Positions 55,673-63,429 are shown, numbered from the stretch's first letter. The stretch: 64,000 bases of DNA from Nitrososphaerota archaeon (GCA_029784795.1 JAFMAW010000003.1:41395-105394); one strand, 5' to 3'. Notes: a model not told the origin generated them from the sequence alone. Made by a program: numbers and translations.

Positions 55673-56668
55673 TTGAGCCCCAAGGCCTCGGGGGCGTCTT
55701 GGCTCCTCGGGGATGACCAGCCTTCGGTCCGGTATCTCGCCCTGACGGAGCTGCTCGGAAGGCCCCAGAGCGACTCTGAGGTCGCGGCGGCCAAAGCCTC
55801 CATCCCTGACCTGGGCTGGGCGAGCGAGATACTCGGCAGGCAGAAGCAGGAGGGATACTGGGAGGGCGGGCGCAGCCTCTACTGGCCGAAATACACCTCG
55901 ACCAACTGGATGCTCCTGGTCCTCTCCGACCTGGGGCTCACGAAGGCGGACCCGAGGGTCGACAGGGCGTGCCGCCTGTGGGTCGACCGGTTCGCGGCCG
56001 AGGACGGCGGCTTCGTGGGATCCAGCAAGGGGGGCGCGAAGCACGGCCACCTCTGCACCACCGGGAACGCCGCCAGGGCCCTGGTCAGGTTCGGCTACGT
56101 CGACCACCCGAAGGTGAAGAGCGCCTTCGAGTGGTTCGTGAAGAGCCAGGCGCGCCTCGGAGGATGGTCCTGCTTCAACTACGGGGAGGCAGCCAGGGGT
56201 CGGAACCTGGACTCCTGGGAGCCGCTCAGCGCCTTCGCGGTCTATCCGAGACAGAAGTGGACCCGGGGTATGAAGGGCGCGGTCGAGAAGGGAGCAGAGT
56301 TCTTCCTGCAGCGGGAGCTGCACATTCAGGGGGACAGGTACGAGCCATGGCATCGGTTCCACTACCCGGTGCACTACTACTACGACCTGCTCGTGGGGCT
56401 CGAGTTCATGACAGCCCTCGGTTACACAGACGACAGGAGGATGGGCTACGCAATCTCTCTGCTGAAGAAGAAGCGAAGGCCGGACGGCAGGTGGCTGCTC
56501 GACGCGGTCCACCCTGACCCGGACAGCCCCCAGGGGGTGTGGAACAGGAGCCACCCGAAGCAGGCGGCCGTCCCCTTCGCCCTGGAGGAGCCCGGAAAGC
56601 CCAGCAAGATGGTCACCCTCAGGGCCCTGACCGTGTTGAAGCGCCTCGGGGAGTGGGCCCCGGCGTGA
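55673..56668 (+). CDS. Alpha/alpha-toroid (prenyltransferase/squalene cyclase-like) repeat protein
   Basis: The 331-residue protein has helical repeats typical of the terpenoid cyclase/protein prenyltransferase toroid: QKQEGYWEGGRSLYWPKYTSTNWMLLVLSDLGL, LWVDRFAAEDGGFVG and KSQARLGGWSCFNYGEAARG. A conserved HLCTTGNAARALVRFGY segment is present. The DxDD motif of squalene cyclases is not seen, so cyclisation is not claimed. The TTG start is 36 bases after the hydrolase stop and the genes may be co-transcribed. Function unknown. Confidence 0.72.
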   Translation: MSPKASGASWLLGDDQPSVRYLALTELLGRPQSDSEVAAAKASIPDLGWASEILGRQKQEGYWEGGRSLYWPKYTSTNWMLLVLSDLGLTKADPRVDRACRLWVDRFAAEDGGFVGSSKGGAKHGHLCTTGNAARALVRFGYVDHPKVKSAFEWFVKSQARLGGWSCFNYGEAARGRNLDSWEPLSAFAVYPRQKWTRGMKGAVEKGAEFFLQRELHIQGDRYEPWHRFHYPVHYYYDLLVGLEFMTALGYTDDRRMGYAISLLKKKRRPDGRWLLDAVHPDPDSPQGVWNRSHPKQAAVPFALEEPGKPSKMVTLRALTVLKRLGEWAPA

Positions 56669-56817
56669 GGGCTGCGCTCAACCACTCGGCCCCGCTCGAG
56701 CAGGGTCGACGGCATGGAGGCCATCCCCCCGAAGGGCGCCCTCAGGGCATGCTCGCCGCGTGCGGATTCCCTCTCCACAACCGTTAACTAGCCTGGAGCC
56801 CCTGTTTGGGGGTCGAC

Positions 56818-56988
56818 TTGCCTCCAGAACCAGGGTCGTTGTTCGGCGGTCTGCTGACCGTCTGCGTCAACGACGAGTACAAACGCGACAGGAAGGTCCT
56901 CGCCGAGGGGGCTCTGCTGGTCCTCCTGGGAGGGGCGAGCAGCTTCCTCACCGTCTACGCTCTGTCCGCGCTAGGGTCCCTGCTGTAA
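56818..56988 (+). CDS. Small membrane protein
   Basis: The 56-residue product has a polar start (PPEPGSLFGGLLTVCVNDEYKRDRKVL) and one or two hydrophobic segments (ALLVLLGGASSFLTVYALSALGSLL). CCGTTAACTAG near 56781-56791 could be its promoter, at about 30-35 bases from TTG 56818. TTG 56806 is an alternative start. Accepted because of the promoter spacing and membrane-type composition; no homology recognised. Confidence 0.5.
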   Translation: MPPEPGSLFGGLLTVCVNDEYKRDRKVLAEGALLVLLGGASSFLTVYALSALGSLL

Positions 56989-57039
56989 ACTATTCAACCA
57001 AGCCGTAAAGGAATCCTGTCCCTGCCCGATTTACCGACT

Positions 57040-57276
57040 TTGGACGTCGATGGAGTCTATCGAAACAGCATGGGAAGAAAACTCATCCTGTTGGCATTCT
57101 GGCTCGTGGGCTACGCCCTGGGCTTCTTCGCCTGGCTCGTCAGGGCTCCGGTGATCTCGTTCATCGAGACATTCGGGCTGAGCTCTGACATGGCGGGGGC
57201 CCTGATCACGGGCTTCGCCGGTTCGCTGGTGATGCTCGTCGGCGTTGTCACCTGGAGCTACCTATCATCGAGCTAA
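57040..57276 (+). CDS. Small two-helix membrane protein at the island's left edge
   Basis: The 78-residue product has two membrane segments (LILLAFWLVGYALGFFAWLV and ALITGFAGSLVMLVGVVTWSY) and ends S-S-S-stop. Start is TTG 57040 or ATG 57070. The last codons (ATCGAGCTAA) form the left copy of the direct repeat that bounds the AT-richer island, so the island appears to be inserted at the 3' end of this gene while leaving its stop codon intact. Function unknown. Confidence 0.6.
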   Translation: MDVDGVYRNSMGRKLILLAFWLVGYALGFFAWLVRAPVISFIETFGLSSDMAGALITGFAGSLVMLVGVVTWSYLSSS

Positions 57277-57285
57277 GTCCTATAG
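57267..57285. repeat. Left boundary of the integrated element
   Basis: ATCGAGCT (57267-57274), a 3-base spacer and TCCTATAG (57278-57285). At the right end (61159-61177) the inner octamer recurs inverted (CTATAGGA) and the outer octamer recurs directly (ATCGAGCT), again with a 3-base spacer. The base composition becomes AT-richer immediately inside. Confidence 0.5.
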
Positions 57286-57463
57286 CGCTCTAGAGCCTAA
57301 ACGGACCCTCGGTGACCTCCCTTCTTTAATCGAGAACAAAGCGGGACCCTTCTCACACTACGCGAATCAATACTCAACGAAAGAACAACGGCATAGATGC
57401 CACGGAACACCACGAAACGCAAAGCTGTGGAACCTACACGAGACCATAAGACAGGACAAGGCG

Positions 57464-57931
57464 ATGCAACAGTACTTCGCAGTCCTTGGAAACAGGCGCA
57501 GGAACGATGGTATCATATCGGCAAACAGTTACCGAACAGCACCAGCTGCCTGCAGGGCATTCCTCGACTACCTCGGAATAAGGATCACGACGAATGCGTT
57601 GTCGGAGCTGATTGCCCAGACGAAAAAGCAACACAAGAAGGACAACATGGACACCAATGACGCCATACTACGGTTCGCGTCGCTTCCACCAGTGCCTCAG
57701 CATTCGACCCTCGCATCATTCGTGAAGGGAGTCTTCAGGTCGATGCAGGACTTCGATAGACTAACGAGAGAGATGCTAGTATATGGCAAGAAGTATAGTG
57801 AAATCATAATCCCCTACATCAATGCCGGGGGCTTGTCTAACGAACAACTTGACACAGCTCTTCAGCTACTATCCGAACACTACCCTCAAGTCAAGAGCTG
57901 CTTTCCGCTCAACCGCGCAGATTTGACCTAG
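57464..57931 (+). CDS. Integrase-like N-terminal (SAM-like core-binding) fragment
   Basis: The 155-residue product starts MQQYFAVLGNRRR. Residues 20-95 (NSYRTAPAACRAFLDYLGI ... LASFVKGVFRSM) resemble the SAM-like core-binding domain that precedes the catalytic domain of archaeal tyrosine recombinases. The catalytic R...HxxR...Y residues are absent; the protein instead continues with about 60 helical residues and stops. It sits just inside the left boundary repeat, as an integrase would. The frame is open for some distance upstream but without standard start codons. It may be a truncated integrase or a separate DNA-binding protein. Confidence 0.55.
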   Translation: MQQYFAVLGNRRRNDGIISANSYRTAPAACRAFLDYLGIRITTNALSELIAQTKKQHKKDNMDTNDAILRFASLPPVPQHSTLASFVKGVFRSMQDFDRLTREMLVYGKKYSEIIIPYINAGGLSNEQLDTALQLLSEHYPQVKSCFPLNRADLT

Positions 57932-58134
57932 GACTCAATACTCCGAACGTTAGAGGTCCAATCTGGATTAGACCATGCTGCAGGGAGGACGGGGGTAACA
58001 GCCACAAGCCGCCGACCCTGCTCGACCCTATCCAAGCGAAGACCACTGCTATACCTCTCGTACCAGTTCTCTTGAGTCGGCTTCTTGACGATTTCCAAGA
58101 GCCTACAATAGCTTGCTTCAACGCCTTCAACCAT
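57928..58134 (-). CDS. Small protein coupled to rep
   Basis: The 68-residue product (MVEGVEASYCRLLEIVKKPTQ...) overlaps the rep stop by eight bases and has a strong GGAGGGG ribosome-binding site six bases before its ATG, so it is translated with rep. It is mixed helix/strand with a Trp-containing tail. Its stop overlaps that of the convergent integrase-like gene. No family recognised; a copy-control or replication accessory role is only a guess from position. Confidence 0.6.
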   Translation of the reverse strand: MVEGVEASYCRLLEIVKKPTQENWYERYSSGLRLDRVEQGRRLVAVTPVLPAAWSNPDWTSNVRSIES

Positions 58135-59222
58135 CTTCTCCCCTCCTATCTGAAATCAAGATGCCGAGTCCGAGATGCACGACCTCTTCCAGAGTCAATG
58201 GCTTATCATACCAGTTCGACTCCATTTTCGCTCCGCAGAGATCGCAGAACAGCGTCCTCCTGACCTTCATCCGATCCGCCTTCCGCTTGAACTGTACGCC
58301 AACGCGCCAGGCATACTTGTTCAGGACAGCGTTGCTCATCCACCCGAAGCCAGAATGACGATGGGACCATGGTTTGCGCTTCGTGAGCATCTGCTCGAAC
58401 CAGACCGTCTCCTCGTCGGTCCTCGGAGCGCAGTTGTTGTACACGACTTCGCGATAGGCATCCCGGACCTCGGGACGGAAGGTGTACTCCAGGCAGAACT
58501 TGACGTCGTGACTCTCGGGATAGTACCTGTAGTTCACCACGAACTCTGAGGCAGAAGATTCGCCGTATAATGCCTCGACCTCACGCCTCCAAGCCCTACC
58601 GAGCTCGTAACACATCCTCCTAACTTCGCCTCGGGAGAGCGAAAGCGTCCGCTTAACGAAGGCACCCTTTGAGAGACCGTCCAGACCGTAGACTTCGTAC
58701 AATCGGTCAAACATCATCGAGTAGACTACAGCGTGGACGTGATAGTCCGCCCCTCTCCAGACGTTTCCTTTGCACCCCCTCCCCCCTGCAATGTAGGCAG
58801 TCCTTACCAGGGCATTCTTTCGCGGGATGGAAGGAGTGAGAGAACTGAGCCGCAACATCGCCCCCCAGAACATAACGTCTGACGCTCTTCTGACCCTCGA
58901 CAGGCACTGATTCTCCGCCGAAATATTCTGAAAGTACCTTCACGACGATGCGTTCCAGAGCCCTTGCAGCGTTGGGATCGGCGTCCACCCGCTCCCAAAG
59001 ATCGTCTTTCATGGTGAACGTGAACATCGAGGCCGAGACCGTCTCATGGAGCGCCGAGTACACCGTGTCGAGGAGTTCCATCCTGTCGGCAACCTGCTCA
59101 ACCTTCTTCGCGGAAGCGCAGAAGTAACAGAGCGGACGCTTGCAGCCTATCCGGGCCACTCTCTTGTGACTGGAACCCTTCGAACAAGTCCAGACACGAC
59201 GTGGGGTGCCGCAATCCGCCAT
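58127..59222 (-). pseudogene. Rolling-circle replication initiator (HUH Rep), frame broken
   Basis: Two overlapping frames encode one Rep of about 364 residues. The first has an N-terminal cysteine cluster (CGTP, WTC, IGCKRPLCYFC) and Rep motif 1 MFTFTMKDDLW. The second has the HUH motif YHVHAVVYS, its two His codons at 58733-58741, then a long C-terminal part with FCDLCGAKM. The frames meet near 58775-58786, where runs of five and six C (plus strand) occur. Removing one base gives CLHCRGEGCKGNVWRGADYHVH, a plausible continuation. The catalytic Tyr is not assigned. HUH Reps nick plasmid or viral DNA to start replication. Confidence 0.72.
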
Positions 59223-59254
59223 GTGGTCTAACTCGTAGTCGGCTAGAAATGACC

Positions 59255-59278
59255 CCCAAGGCAGCCTTCCACCTTGGG
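59255..59278. promoter_or_regulatory. Hairpin in the rep-regulator intergenic region; possible replication origin
   Basis: CCCAAGG (59255-59261) and CCTTGGG (59272-59278) form a perfect 7-bp stem with a 10-base loop. It lies about 30 bases upstream of the rep ATG in the divergent gap between rep and the wHTH gene. HUH Reps often nick in or next to such hairpins. It could instead be an operator. Confidence 0.4.
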
Positions 59279-59375
59279 TCCATCCGACGAGGAGCGTATT
59301 GCTCAGCCGTTACCACTTTCAGTCGAAGCATAGAGATAATATTGACTCGTCCCTGCTCTTTACCGGAAGGGACAA

Positions 59376-59873
59376 ATGCCACGTGCAGTGAGGACAGACA
59401 AGGACCGAATCTATCGGGACCTCACCATCAAGCACGGCCCACTCACCAACGTTGAATTGTGTAGGTATGCGAAGGAGATTACCGGCTTCGACAAGATGTC
59501 TGACTTTGCTCTCGAAAAAGACGTTGACCGTCTTGTGAAGTACCACCTCGAAATGGGAACTCTCGTAAGGGAGAACGGAGCGCTAACCTGGCTCCTTCCT
59601 GTTAGTCGCCCTGCTTCAGTTGGCCCGGAACCTGGGCAAGCCTTCCTCAGCGGCGACGGCTTTCTCACCTCGCGGGCTGCTGTAAAATGCAGGCGCTGCG
59701 GCGACACCATCGATCTCTCAACTGTCAAAAAGCGGTGGAGACTTGAGAACCGCTATCTCGCGCTAGCGCTGCACGTCCACCACTTCTTCCGGGTGACATG
59801 CCCCGGCTGTGGCTGGGACGCTAGATGCGACACCGGGAAAGACGTGAAACCCTTGCTCTCCCCAGGGAGCTGA
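59376..59873 (+). CDS. wHTH protein with C-terminal zinc ribbon
   Basis: The 165-residue protein has an N-terminal winged-helix-like domain (DRIYRDLTIKHGPLTNVELCRYAKEITGFDKMSDFALEKDVDRLVKYHLEMGTLVRENGALTWLLP) and a C-terminal zinc ribbon with CRRCG (about 119-123) and CPGCGW (about 150-155). It is divergent from rep, and an AGATAATATTG element (59332-59342) precedes it. A regulator of rep or of the following hic operon is the likely role, since the HicB here lacks a DNA-binding domain. Named family not recognised. Confidence 0.7.
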   Translation: MPRAVRTDKDRIYRDLTIKHGPLTNVELCRYAKEITGFDKMSDFALEKDVDRLVKYHLEMGTLVRENGALTWLLPVSRPASVGPEPGQAFLSGDGFLTSRAAVKCRRCGDTIDLSTVKKRWRLENRYLALALHVHHFFRVTCPGCGWDARCDTGKDVKPLLSPGS

Positions 59874-60014
59874 CAAACCAAAACCAACTCTGGCGGTCCG
59901 TCAGGGAATACACGCAAGAATCAACTAAATTAAGGGGCATCCGTCGAAAAACAAGGCGCTTCCGCCTGTATCTGTCCGAAACGAGCCCCGTTCTGCCGAT
60001 TTTAAGTTCACAAG

Positions 60015-60022
60015 TATTAAAT
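60015..60022 (+). promoter_or_regulatory. Promoter of the hicB-hicA operon
   Basis: ATTAAATA (60015-60022) predicts transcription from about 60043. GGGGTGAT (60051-60058) is a good ribosome-binding site nine bases before the ATG at 60068, which decides the hicB start over ATG 60041. Confidence 0.55.
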
Positions 60023-60067
60023 AACGATGCACTGGTCTGCATGCCTACCTGGGGTGATTCAGCTAGC

Positions 60068-60337
60068 ATGGCCATGTCAGCAGAGTTCGGGTTCCAGAAT
60101 TATCGCCTAGCCCCGTCCCCTATCCAGAAGGGACGCGTGCGCCCCGTGTACCACGTCGCAATCAAGGAGGATGAACGAGGATGGATAGTTGCACGTTGTA
60201 TTGAAATCCCTGCTGCCATAACTCAGGGCCGAAGCAAGGATGAAGCCATCAGGCGTTCATTCGACGCGATCGCTTCGATCCTTGATGCAACAGGGGTGGA
60301 CCAACCTGAGTTTGTCGTCCTTGCTACTGAAGGTTAA
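60068..60337 (+). CDS. hicB: HicB-type antitoxin
   Basis: The 89-residue protein has the partial RNase H-like HicB fold: RPVYHVAIKEDERGWIVARCIEIPAAITQGRSKDEAIRRSFDAIASIL. The C-terminal ribbon-helix-helix or HTH found in many HicB proteins is missing, so it may neutralise HicA without repressing its own promoter. Stop and hicA start are directly adjacent (TAA-TTG). The start is set by the ribbon of SD sequence at 60051-60058. Confidence 0.88.
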   Translation: MAMSAEFGFQNYRLAPSPIQKGRVRPVYHVAIKEDERGWIVARCIEIPAAITQGRSKDEAIRRSFDAIASILDATGVDQPEFVVLATEG

Positions 60338-60556
60338 TTGCCCAAGCTACCGGTCGTCTCAGGGAAAGAGATGGCAAAGTATCTCTCAAAGAAAGGCTTT
60401 GAAATAAGGCAGGGTAGAGGCTCTCACGTTGTCGCAAAGAAGGGCGGCCTGATGACAGTCATCCCAATGGACGACGAACTCGCAACCGGGACCCTGCTCG
60501 GGATTCTCGAGCAGGTTGGAATCAGTCGTGAGACCTTCTCGGAGGAGCTCCGTTGA
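60338..60556 (+). CDS. hicA: HicA-type mRNA interferase toxin
   Basis: The 72-residue double-stranded-RNA-binding-like protein has the HicA pattern: LPVVSGKEMAKYLSKKGFEIRQGRGSHVVAKK with the catalytic H30, then the VIPMDDELATGTLLGILEQVGISRETF helix. It should cleave mRNA when HicB is lost. The TTG start immediately follows the hicB stop. Its own stop overlaps the next gene's TTG as TTGA, so a third protein is made from the same transcript. Confidence 0.93.
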   Translation: MPKLPVVSGKEMAKYLSKKGFEIRQGRGSHVVAKKGGLMTVIPMDDELATGTLLGILEQVGISRETFSEELR

Positions 60557-61008
60557 GCGCACCCGCCGATGCAGGTATGGTCGAGGCAGACTTCGCGGTT
60601 CTTCGTGAAGACTACTCGCGCTACCTGTTGAGCGATGGCACGACGCTTAGAGTAAAGATTGTGGTCCGGAAACTTTTCAAGACTCCCGCAACGTCTCCCC
60701 AGGGGTATCCACTGAACGTGGGGGTTGACTCAATCAACGTTGTCGCAGCCCAGGTCCCTGACCGGCTCAGGCGCAGACCTTCTGCCGACACCATTGATAC
60801 TTCAAGGGACGTGGGAACAGAAATGAAGTTCGAACTCATGGGGGAACAGCGTGACCAAGAGTACCTTACCGCCGATGGCCTCAGGGTTCTCATGAAGCCC
60901 GTGTTAACGAAGGTCTTCAAGTACGACAAGTACAACGGTTATGGCGAACCGATTTACAATGTCGTGGTCCAAGCCATTACTAACATGGAGAAGGTCTCTA
61001 GCTCGTAG
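60553..61008 (+). CDS. Third gene of the hicBA operon, unrecognised
   Basis: The 151-residue product (MSAPADAGMVEADFAVLREDYSRYLLSDGTTLRVKIVVRKLF...) is soluble and beta-rich, without Cys pairs or membrane segments. Recurring elements are DGTTLRVKIVVRKLFK near residue 28 and DGLRVLMKPVLTKVFKYDKYNGYGEPIYNVVVQAITN near the end, which look like two related beta-rich halves. The start overlaps hicA as TTGA, so it is translated with the toxin. It could be a target mimic, an accessory antitoxin or a passenger. No function is assigned. Confidence 0.68.
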   Translation: MSAPADAGMVEADFAVLREDYSRYLLSDGTTLRVKIVVRKLFKTPATSPQGYPLNVGVDSINVVAAQVPDRLRRRPSADTIDTSRDVGTEMKFELMGEQRDQEYLTADGLRVLMKPVLTKVFKYDKYNGYGEPIYNVVVQAITNMEKVSSS

Positions 61009-61284
61009 CGTCTAACCCAGGTCCGAATCCAACCCACAGCCATCAGCGATACATGGTGGGATGACGGATGGTTAGCCGGGATTGACCTCCCACAAGAAGG
61101 AAGATCGTGAATAAGGCACCGTAAATCAAACGCCTAGTAGTCTAAACCTAGAAGGAGTCTATAGGAATTATCGAGCTGAGCGGTAGGGCATAGAGCGTAG
61201 AGCGGGAGGCTCGACCCGGCTCACGCCCCCGAATTTCGCTTCACAAGGACCGGCGCCATCCAATCACGGAGCGGGACGACCGGT
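61009..61284. other. Non-coding right edge of the element
   Basis: No convincing gene lies in these 276 bases. They contain the right boundary repeat, and base composition returns to the chromosomal level after about 61190. No tRNA or terminator fold was found. Confidence 0.5.
61159..61177. repeat. Right boundary of the integrated element
   Basis: CTATAGGA (61159-61166), a 3-base spacer, then ATCGAGCT (61170-61177). The first is the exact inverse of the left inner octamer; the second is the same as the left outer octamer. The following GAG against AAG at the left extends the direct repeat to 10 of 11. Confidence 0.5.
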
Positions 61285-61966
61285 TTGGACCTGCTCTTCT
61301 CCACTGGAGATCTTCGCGCAGCGCTTCGCCAGGCGCACCACCCGCCCCAGGAGGAGGCCCACCCCGAAGGTAAGCAGCAGGTCGGTCGCCATGGTCGAGT
61401 GGAGGGGGGCGCCCGTCAGGGCGGCGAACGCGGAGCTGATCGCCGCTCAGGACCCGGGGTCTCCTTTCTCGTACAGAAGCTGAGGGCGCTGGGGGTCAGG
61501 CATACGTTCATGCTCACCGGGGACAACCGGACCAACGTCTAGCTCATCGCCAGGGAGCCGGGGATAGAGGGTCGAGGCGGACCTCCTCCCGGAGCAGAAG
61601 GTGCAAGAGGTGAGGCGGCTGACGGAAGGGTATGGTTCCTCGGTCATGGTAGGTGACGGGATAAACGACGCCCCGGCTCTGGCCACCGCCGCGGTGGGGG
61701 TGGCCATGGGAGCCCATGGCACCGGGATATCCGCCGAGGCGGCCGACGCGGTCCTCCTGGTCGACGACGTCGCCAAGGTGGGGGACGGCGTGGCCATAGG
61801 GCAGAGGATGCTCCGAATAGCCGAGCAGAGCATCTGCTTCGGCATGGGAGGGAGCTTTGTCCTGATGGCGATCGCCAGCTTCTGGTACATCGAACCGGCC
61901 GTGGGCTCGATGCTGCAGGAGGTCATGGACGTCGCAGTAATTCTCAACGCCCTGAGGGCCCGCTGA
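61285..61966 (+). pseudogene. Remnant of a heavy-metal (P1B-type) ATPase
   Basis: Several frames carry pieces of one P-type ATPase. EIFAQRFAR comes from the region before the phosphorylation site. LVQKLRALGVRHTFMLTGDNRTNV follows but is ended by an in-frame TAG. Then, after a frame change, DLLPEQKVQEVRRL...MVGDGINDAPALATAAVGVAMGAHGTGISAEAADAVLLVDD and the last membrane helices are intact (to 61966). The DKTGT core and the metal-binding CPC region are gone. The VAMGAHGTGISAEAADAVLL pattern fits Zn/Cd- or Cu-type pumps. It lies just outside the right boundary of the integrated element. Confidence 0.85.
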
Positions 61967-61993
61967 GCCGGGCGCGACCTGCTGCCCTGACGG

Positions 61994-63229
61994 CTAGACG
62001 GCCAGCAGCGGGACCGACGCGAAGACCTTGGCGTCGTTGACGAGGTTGGCCAGCTTCGAGTATTCATTCGGCTCGTGAGGGACATCGTCGATGGTGCTCC
62101 ACACGGCGGTAGGTATCCCGTCCCTCCTGAAGAGGTTCCCCACCGTCTGCCCCCCGATCCCTGTGAACCTAGGCTTCACCCCAGTCACAGCTGAGACCGC
62201 CCTCCGCAAGAGGGCCGCGACGTCGCTGTCGCTGGCGGTCGCGGGCCCTGCGGACTCCATCTGCACCTTCTCGAACCGGATCTTCGCCCGGCGCTTCTTC
62301 TCGACCCGTCGGACGGTCGCCTTCACGTCACGGACCACGGCGTCGAGGTCGTATTCGGGTAGGACCCTGCAGTCGAAGTAGGACACGTCTTCGCCCGGGA
62401 TGGTGTTGATGTTCCCGACGTTGGGCTCGACCTTCGTGGGCTCGAACGACGAGACCGGGTAGTCGTAGAGCCTGTTCCTCTTCGTGTACTTTCCGTTGAG
62501 CACCCTGTCCAGGTCCAGGGCGAGCTCCATCCCGACCCTGTGGGCGTTCAGCCCCTTCTTCGGGAGGCTCGCGTGGACCTGCTTCCCCTCGGTGGTCAGC
62601 TTCATCCACAGCAGCCCCTTCTCGGCTATCTCTATGTCGGACCCAGTCGGCGTCCCCGCGTCCGGGACAACCACCAGGTCCGTCTTCTTGAACAGGCCCT
62701 TCTCAAGGAGGGCTTTGATCCCGTAGTCGCTGCCGAACTCTTCATCCGCCACGAACCAGACGCCGACGTTGAACGGCAGCTCGGCGCCCACCTCCTTGAG
62801 GGCTAGCAGCGCGAAGAGCGAGGCGACCAGCGACTGGCCGTTGTCCTCGGCGCCCCTGGCATAGACTTTGCCGTCTCTGACCACCGGCTCGAACGGGTCC
62901 GTCTTCCAGAGGTCCCTGCTCCCCTCGGGGACCGTGTCCAAGTGCGAAATGTACCACAGGTTGCGGCCCGAGTCCTTTCCTCCTATCTTCGCCGAGATGC
63001 TTGGCCTGACCCCTCCGGGTGCCCCGCCGTCTTTCACGTCGACGCGGTCAACGGCGAAACCGTTCCCCCTGAGGAACTTCTCCAGGAAAGCTGCCCTCTC
63101 CTTTTCTCCGGGCCCGCCCATCCGCGGGTTGACCGCCTTTATCCTGAGCATGTCCGTGAAGACGCCCTGCATCTCCCGGGCGCGGGCGTCAACGGCCGAC
63201 TCCACCCTGTCCAGCGCGTCTGTCTCCAT
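61994..63229 (-). CDS. M20 family metallopeptidase (ArgE/DapE-like)
   Basis: The 411-residue protein has the M20 dinuclear zinc layout: ISHLDTVPEGSRDLWKTDPF, ARGAEDNGQSLVASLFALLAL, DEEFGSDYG with the general-base Glu, the small lid domain (KQVHASLPKKGLNAH) and the final DVPHEPNEYSKLANL. The ATG at 63229 is about 28 bases after CATATCTA on the minus strand, whereas the frame upstream of the promoter is not used. Such enzymes cleave N-acyl amino acids or dipeptides. Substrate unknown. Confidence 0.92.
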   Translation of the reverse strand: METDALDRVESAVDARAREMQGVFTDMLRIKAVNPRMGGPGEKERAAFLEKFLRGNGFAVDRVDVKDGGAPGGVRPSISAKIGGKDSGRNLWYISHLDTVPEGSRDLWKTDPFEPVVRDGKVYARGAEDNGQSLVASLFALLALKEVGAELPFNVGVWFVADEEFGSDYGIKALLEKGLFKKTDLVVVPDAGTPTGSDIEIAEKGLLWMKLTTEGKQVHASLPKKGLNAHRVGMELALDLDRVLNGKYTKRNRLYDYPVSSFEPTKVEPNVGNINTIPGEDVSYFDCRVLPEYDLDAVVRDVKATVRRVEKKRRAKIRFEKVQMESAGPATASDSDVAALLRRAVSAVTGVKPRFTGIGGQTVGNLFRRDGIPTAVWSTIDDVPHEPNEYSKLANLVNDAKVFASVPLLAV

Positions 63230-63429
63230 GGCTGGGGCCTGGGTGAGGGCCACGGTAGATATGTCGTTCCCTGGCCTGCGACTTCGACGGTCCACGCCGT
63301 TCCGATTCGGCCCAAGGCGCTCACGCGGTACCCGCGCTTCACGCCGCGCTGACACCCCGAGGGGATGCGCGGCAAGGACTACCAGACGTACGTCTCTCGC
63401 TTCCTCGGAGCAGAGCCCCACATGACTAG

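Larger units (their letters stand above)
57267..61177. mobile_element. Integrated plasmid-like element (about 3.9 kb)
   Basis: The region between the boundary repeats differs in base composition from both flanks. It holds, in order, an integrase-like N-terminal fragment, a small protein, an HUH replication initiator, a wHTH/zinc-ribbon regulator, hicB, hicA and an unrecognised gene. Rolling-circle Rep plus integrase-type sequence indicates a plasmid or virus that integrated at the 3' end of a chromosomal gene. The integrase lacks a catalytic domain and rep is frameshifted, so mobility has probably been lost. Confidence 0.65.

Noticed and set aside
58700..58873. Programmed frameshift in rep
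   Set aside because: Joining the frames needs a +1 change at G runs, and no slippery heptamer or stimulatory structure with the right phase was seen; error or mutation is simpler.
61010..61050. tRNA-like sequence with GGTCCGAATCC at the right edge of the island
   Set aside because: No pairing T stem, anticodon arm or acceptor stem can be formed around it.
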